From Archaeoglobaceae archaeon (GTDB lineage Archaea; Halobacteriota; Archaeoglobi; Archaeoglobales; Archaeoglobaceae), in assembly GCA_027016055.1 (NCBI GenBank), contig JALWBF010000105.1:1-9346 (forward strand): 9,346 nt of DNA. Direction: 5' to 3'. A program made the position numbers and the translations under genes. Positions 6,022 to 9,346 of this stretch are shown in pieces (within the stretch, counting starts at the first letter, position 1; every line of letters starts with the position of its first letter). Under the pieces are notes generated by a model. The model saw nothing but the letters and a program-made list of their open reading frames with translations, had not been told where the DNA came from and did no database searches.

Positions 6022-6426
6022 TTAGAGAATTCCCTTTAGAATTATAGACAGAATAAATTCGGCGGATGCTATCAACAGTAGTATTGCGTATACCTTACTT
6101 GGAGCCTTTGCTATCGCCGCAAACATGCTTATTAGCGGTGTTAACATTAGCAGTATAACTCCTATCATACTCTGGCAATCGGTATACTGAAGGTTCTTGA
6201 ATACCCAGTCGTATCCGTGCACGGTTATACCTTTCACGTTCTTCCAGAACTTAACGGTTGAGTTGCCCCAGTAATACATGGCTTTCGAGAGGGGAATGTA
6301 TTGGTTCTGTCCCATGAAGTAAAGTATCGCCGGAGCAACCATCAGAATTATTCCGACTACTGTGAATATCGTCATCAATTTTGCGAATGCCAGCGCCATC
6401 GGATCTACCCTAATCTTCTCGGCCAT
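6022..6426 (-). CDS. Uncharacterised 134-residue three-TM protein coupled to TauE/SafE
   Basis: I do not recognise this protein with confidence. It has a short charged N-terminus (MAEKIRVDP), a hydrophobic segment at about 12-38, a polar aromatic-rich stretch at 39-85 (NQYIPLSKAMYYWGN, KFWKNVKG, GYDWVFKN), then two more membrane helices at about 86-106 and 112-132. It has one cysteine (C84), at the end of the polar loop. Three-TM proteins of the DUF1634 type often stand beside TauE/SafE permeases in archaea, and this could be a divergent member, but I cannot confirm it. The TGA of the permease gene overlaps the ribosome binding site (TGAGGTGG), so the two are almost certainly cotranslated, and the protein may be a permease subunit or regulator. 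ATG 6426 is preferred to GTG 6435, because GAGGTG lies six bases before ATG 6426 and overlaps the GTG. Confidence 0.75.
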   Translation of the reverse strand: MAEKIRVDPMALAFAKLMTIFTVVGIILMVAPAILYFMGQNQYIPLSKAMYYWGNSTVKFWKNVKGITVHGYDWVFKNLQYTDCQSMIGVILLMLTPLISMFAAIAKAPSKVYAILLLIASAEFILSIILKGIL

Positions 6427-6433
6427 CTCGACC

Positions 6434-6439
6434 ACCTCA
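6434..6439 (-). promoter_or_regulatory. Shine-Dalgarno site overlapping the permease stop codon
   Basis: Minus-strand GAGGTG begins at the second base of the permease TGA and stands six bases before ATG 6426. It sets the start of the small membrane protein and shows that the two genes are translated from one mRNA. Confidence 0.65.
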
Positions 6440-7324
6440 TATTATGTGGGGCAAATAGCCTAAGCCCTCCAGTCCCTTTATTATGTTTAGAACTCCAGCC
6501 AAGAACAGAACACCGATTACCAGCCATCTGACGAAAGCGGGTCTTATTATCTCGGCAACCTTTGCTCCTATTCTGGCTCCTATGGTTATTCCGAGTATCG
6601 ACGGAACGACCACAACCGGAAGTATTGCACCCTTCGCCAAGTAAATTCCAATTGCCGGCGCGTTTGCGGTTATTATAAGCATGCTCGTTGCGGTTGCGAC
6701 CTTTATCGGAGCACCCATTACTATGTTCAGCAGAGGAACGTTAGCCCATCCGGCACCGAGTCCGAACATTCCGGCGATGAATCCTATGATGGCGAACAAT
6801 GCCATGCCTATCGGTAGGTTCTTGATCTTATACTGGACTATCCTATCCAAGCTCGGCTCATACCATTCACCAACTATTCCGAGCTTTCTCGACCAGCTGT
6901 CGACGTCTTCATCCCTAACTTCCGGAAACTCCAACCTCTTCGAAGTTATCATTATGAAGAACACCAAGAGTATGATTATTCCGAGCAGTAGTTTGACGTA
7001 GTATTTACCGTTCGGAAGGGCGTTGGAAACCCAAAGACCGACTATGCCACCGATGACGGAAGTAATTACCATTATCGGAGCTATCACTGCATATAGCCTT
7101 ATATTTGCTAAACCTTTCCTGAGGAGGTAAGGAACCGATGACAGCGCTGATGTGACAGCCATCACGAGTCCAGCTCCTCTTATGAAGTCTACGTTGAACG
7201 GTGTCAGCACTGTCGCCAGCGGAACGTAAAGGACTCCGCCGCCTACTCCGGACACTGGCGATATTATTCCTATCACTAATGTAAATATAAATAGGAACAG
7301 TGGCCAGAACCACCAAGCGGTCAT
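6437..7324 (-). CDS. TauE/SafE-family anion permease
   Basis: A 295-residue polytopic membrane protein of the sulfite exporter TauE/SafE family (PF01925). It shows the family's internal duplication: the first half has SPVSGVGGGVLYVPLATVL (22-40) and the second GFIAGMFGLGAGWANVPLL (181-199), each a Gly-rich re-entrant-type motif ending in VPL. About eight hydrophobic helices are visible. A charged cytoplasm-like insert (about 129-169) separates the halves. Family members move sulfite, sulfoacetate, taurine-derived anions or related sulfur compounds across the membrane; the direction and substrate cannot be read from the sequence. ATG 7324 has GGGGGTGG four bases upstream. It follows qmoC after a 153-base gap with a terminator and its own TATA box, so it is probably a separate transcript, and it leads a two-gene operon with the three-TM protein. 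Confidence 0.88.
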   Translation of the reverse strand: MTAWWFWPLFLFIFTLVIGIISPVSGVGGGVLYVPLATVLTPFNVDFIRGAGLVMAVTSALSSVPYLLRKGLANIRLYAVIAPIMVITSVIGGIVGLWVSNALPNGKYYVKLLLGIIILLVFFIMITSKRLEFPEVRDEDVDSWSRKLGIVGEWYEPSLDRIVQYKIKNLPIGMALFAIIGFIAGMFGLGAGWANVPLLNIVMGAPIKVATATSMLIITANAPAIGIYLAKGAILPVVVVPSILGITIGARIGAKVAEIIRPAFVRWLVIGVLFLAGVLNIIKGLEGLGYLPHII

Positions 7325-7398
7325 TTTACCACCCCCACATTAACTCCGAATTTTACTCCGTGTCCGATACCTTTGTTAACGGCAAATCGATAATAACA

Positions 7399-7406
7399 AT
7401 ATATAA
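7399..7406 (-). promoter_or_regulatory. Putative TATA box for the permease operon
   Basis: Minus-strand TTATATATT-like sequence about 75-82 bases upstream of the permease ATG, with A-rich AAATG just before it. It would give a leader of about 50 bases, longer than at the other promoters here. ATTTAATAATTT at about 7415-7426 is an alternative. The site follows the qmoC terminator, which supports independent transcription. Confidence 0.35.
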
Positions 7407-7450
7407 CATTTACCATTTAATAATTTCAAAAAACAATAGTGAACAATATC

Positions 7451-7477
7451 CCAAAAATTGAAAAAAACAACAAAAAA
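7451..7477 (-). terminator. Triple U-tract terminator after qmoC
   Basis: Directly after the qmoC stop, the minus strand has T6, T7 and T5 runs within 27 bases (plus-strand A runs at 7472-7477, 7461-7467 and 7453-7457). Serial U tracts without a hairpin are the archaeal intrinsic terminator pattern. This is the clearest terminator of the window and separates the qmo operon from the permease operon. Confidence 0.6.
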
Positions 7478-8623
7478 TTAGAGTTGTATTTTCGGTTCTT
7501 TCCCGCTCGCTTTAGCGTAAGCCATTGCAACGCCTCTGTATATTAGATGCGCGAACTTGGAGTATGGTGCATACGCTATCAGCATGAATACCACTATGAG
7601 GTGGACGATGTATAGATAGTATGCTCCAACACTGCCGGCAAGTCTCGCGAGCTCAGTTATTATACCCGTTATTGCAACGGCGTAAAGAGTCAGCAGGAAG
7701 AACCAGTCAAAGTATGATCCGCCCTTAGCATCTGGATTGGTCAGTCTGTTGTAAATTGCAAATGAACATCCCAAGAACAGCGCTATGGCACCCAAGTTGC
7801 CTATGATCTTTGCGGGATGCCAGAGGGGGAGATGAGGCATTCCGAGCACATACTTTGCGATAACGTCAACTCCGGCGTCGATACCCAATGCGATGAAACC
7901 GTAGAACATCAGTATGTGGGCGTAGTATCTGTTTCTGTTGACCTCACAGATCTTAAACCACGTGTGTCTGAGAATATCCCAGATCGCATAGACGACAGCA
8001 TCCAAGAAGCACATCCCACCTTTTACTTCAAGCTCCGCTCCTTCCTTGGGCTCAACCACTATCGTCTTACCGCCGCCCTCAGTTAAAGCGTTCCAGAACC
8101 TCCACAGTCCGATGAGAGCTATAAGGACAGCCAGTCCGCCGAATATGAAACCGCCAGCTTCAACATATTCCATCGGAATGAACCTGCTGTATTCTATCTC
8201 CCCGCCAGTTGGAATGCTCAAATTGAACGCGGAGATCAGGGCGCCTATCAATATTATGGGTATCAAAACGAACAACGGGAAGTAAATCGGATTGTTAACG
8301 ATCTTAGCCATGAAGCTTGGCCATGAGTATTCGGCTATCATCCTCGCTCTTAGTGCTGCTAACACTTCTCCCGGCTTCGCATCTCTTGGACAATACTTCG
8401 AGCAATCGTTACAGTTGTGGCATAGCCAGACATCGGGATCCTTTAAGAGCTTCTCCTTCAGACCCCACTGAGCCCAGATCATTTCTTTTCTTGGAAACGG
8501 GCTTTCCTCAGGACTCAAAGGACAGATCACTGAGCACGTTGCGCACTGCATGCATCTCTTTAATGTTTTTCCACCTAACTTTATCACTTCCCTGACGAAC
8601 TTCGGATCCGCTTCAACTGCCAT
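7478..8623 (-). CDS. qmoC: QmoC, membrane subunit of the quinone-interacting oxidoreductase complex
   Basis: A 381-residue fusion of an HdrC-like iron-sulfur domain and an HdrE/NarI-like cytochrome b domain. Two complete [4Fe-4S] motifs are present: CMQCATCSVICP (C24, C27, C30, C34) and CHNCNDCSKYCP (C68, C71, C74, C78). Six membrane helices follow at about 113-134, 155-175, 233-253, 274-292, 305-325 and 334-354. Candidate heme b histidines are H220 (LRHTW), H236 (YYAHI), H341 (YIVHL) and H359 (KFAHL). In Qmo complexes this subunit takes electrons from the menaquinone pool and passes them through QmoB/QmoA towards APS reductase (AprAB) in dissimilatory sulfate reduction. It follows qmoB after 30 bases. 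ATG 8623 is chosen over GTG 8632 because GGGGTGAT lies four bases before it and overlaps the GTG. A strong terminator follows the gene. Confidence 0.93.
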   Translation of the reverse strand: MAVEADPKFVREVIKLGGKTLKRCMQCATCSVICPLSPEESPFPRKEMIWAQWGLKEKLLKDPDVWLCHNCNDCSKYCPRDAKPGEVLAALRARMIAEYSWPSFMAKIVNNPIYFPLFVLIPIILIGALISAFNLSIPTGGEIEYSRFIPMEYVEAGGFIFGGLAVLIALIGLWRFWNALTEGGGKTIVVEPKEGAELEVKGGMCFLDAVVYAIWDILRHTWFKICEVNRNRYYAHILMFYGFIALGIDAGVDVIAKYVLGMPHLPLWHPAKIIGNLGAIALFLGCSFAIYNRLTNPDAKGGSYFDWFFLLTLYAVAITGIITELARLAGSVGAYYLYIVHLIVVFMLIAYAPYSKFAHLIYRGVAMAYAKASGKEPKIQL

Positions 8624-8627
8624 ACTT

Positions 8628-8635
8628 ATCACCCC
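8628..8635 (-). promoter_or_regulatory. Shine-Dalgarno site of qmoC
   Basis: Minus-strand GGGGTGAT, a long match to the archaeal anti-Shine-Dalgarno sequence, is four bases before ATG 8623. It covers the first bases of the alternative GTG start at 8632, which rules that start out in practice. Confidence 0.65.
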
Positions 8636-8653
8636 ACAAAAATATAAAGAAAT

Positions 8654-9346
8654 TTAGAAGCCCTTGTATGGATTCGGACCTATCTTCTTAATCTCCTCAA
8701 CAAATCCGTCCAATATTTCGGGTATCTTTGGCCAATCGGATATCTCAACCTCCAACAGCTTCACTCTTTCAGGTTCGAGGAACAGCCTCTGCAAGGTCTC
8801 CTGAACGTTCTCCATTCTTCTGTTCGCAAGCTCGGAACCTCTTATGAAGTGGCACTGGTAGTCCTCACCGAACTTACAGCCGAGCAGTAGTATACCGTCG
8901 ATTCCTCTCGAAAGCGAGTCAGCTATGAAAACGACGTTCACCGAACCAAGGCATCTGACCGGAATTATCCTGACGAACGGGTTGAACTTGAGCCCGTTCT
9001 TTGCAGCCATGTCTATTGCCGGATAGGCGTCGTTTTCACACGCAAATACTATGATTCTCGGCTTATCCTCGCCTTCGGGCACCGAAACAGCCTTAAGCAT
9101 CGATGAGATCATGTCAACGCTGTATTGCTTGAATGAAATGATCTTTTCTGGACAGGCACCGAAGCAGATTCCACATCTTCTGCATCTCAACGGATTGGGC
9201 TGTGGCGTTCCCTTCTCATCCTCATCGAGTGCTCCGAACGGACATTCCTCTGTGCATCTCTTACACTGCGTGCATCTCTGGAGGAAGAAGTTCGGATAGT
9301 CTATATCTCCGGTTCTCGGGAATGTGGTCTTACCCTGAGCCACGAG
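8654..9346 (-). CDS. qmoB: QmoB, C-terminal part (ferredoxin and MvhD/FlpD-type domains)
   Basis: The gene is cut by the window's right edge: the frame is open through 9346, so the GTG at 9343 is an internal valine codon and not a start. The last 230 residues are visible. Near the start of the fragment are two [4Fe-4S] ferredoxin motifs, CTQCKRCTEECP and CRRCGICFGACP. A methyl-viologen-hydrogenase delta (MvhD/FlpD)-like domain follows, with IIVFACENDAYPAIDMA, IPVRCLGSVN, GIDGILLLGCKFGEDYQCHF and GSELANRRMENV. Full-length QmoB has an HdrA-like flavoprotein part before these domains, which lies outside the window. The order HdrA-like, ferredoxin, MvhD-like, followed by qmoC, is the established qmoABC arrangement. 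The protein is a cytoplasm-facing electron carrier of the Qmo complex, which connects menaquinone with APS reductase. The stop lies 30 bases before qmoC, within one operon. Confidence 0.92.
   Translation of the reverse strand, partial: LVAQGKTTFPRTGDIDYPNFFLQRCTQCKRCTEECPFGALDEDEKGTPQPNPLRCRRCGICFGACPEKIISFKQYSVDMISSMLKAVSVPEGEDKPRIIVFACENDAYPAIDMAAKNGLKFNPFVRIIPVRCLGSVNVVFIADSLSRGIDGILLLGCKFGEDYQCHFIRGSELANRRMENVQETLQRLFLEPERVKLLEVEISDWPKIPEILDGFVEEIKKIGPNPYKGF

Noticed and set aside
7325..7477. Small RNA gene or riboswitch in the longest spacer
   Set aside because: The spacer is AT-rich with U tracts and a TATA box; I see no stable stem-loop series or conserved aptamer core.
9341..9343. 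GTG 9343 as the start of a short ferredoxin/MvhD protein
   Set aside because: The frame remains open to the window edge and the domain set is the C-terminal part of QmoB next to qmoC, so the codon is internal.
1..9346. CRISPR array, insertion sequence or prophage
   Set aside because: There are no spaced identical repeats of CRISPR size, no transposase or integrase, and no terminal inverted repeats; all genes look like chromosomal core or metabolic genes.

Overview
The window looks like the genome of a hyperthermophilic sulfate-reducing euryarchaeon of the Archaeoglobales (Archaeoglobus or a close relative). The evidence is a QmoB-QmoC pair (membrane electron-transfer complex of dissimilatory sulfate reduction), an archaeal FBP aldolase/phosphatase, an archaeal-type GluRS, a KaiC-like ATPase, TATA-type promoters, leaderless or GGTG-type translation starts, and frequent AGA/AGG/ATA codons. 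The species cannot be fixed from the sequence. I see no tRNA, rRNA, CRISPR array, IS element or phage gene, and no gene-free stretch over 300 bases; the longest is about 153 bases at 7325-7477.

Plus strand, 1-2289: a tightly packed run in one direction. It holds the 3' end of uroporphyrinogen-III C-methyltransferase (siroheme/corrinoid branch), a divergent class II aldolase-family protein, a small PspC-domain membrane protein, and a large PP-loop 'PAPS reductase-like' protein with four candidate cluster-binding cysteines. The last three genes overlap and are probably translationally coupled.

Minus strand, 2264-5140: glutamyl-tRNA synthetase and, upstream of it, the bifunctional FBP aldolase/phosphatase of gluconeogenesis. 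gltX overlaps the PP-loop gene tail-to-tail by 26 bases. A U-rich tandem-repeat terminator and a TATA box lie between fbp and gltX, so gltX probably has its own promoter.

5141-5983: a 78-base divergent promoter region serves fbp (leaderless, with a perfect palindrome next to its start) and a single-domain KaiC-family ATPase on the plus strand.

Minus strand, 6022-9346: read in its own direction this begins with qmoB (5' end outside the window) and qmoC, followed by a strong multi-U-tract terminator. A separate small operon follows: a TauE/SafE-family permease and a translationally coupled 134-residue three-TM protein I do not recognise. QmoBC passes electrons between the menaquinone pool and APS reductase; the permease pair may move a sulfur oxyanion or organosulfur anion for the same pathway, which is inference from position. 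Four parts of the window touch sulfur or siroheme biology (SUMT, PP-loop protein, TauE pair, Qmo). The best candidates for undescribed biology are the TauE/small-protein pair, the PP-loop protein with its unrecognised N-terminal half, and the altered class I signature in GluRS.
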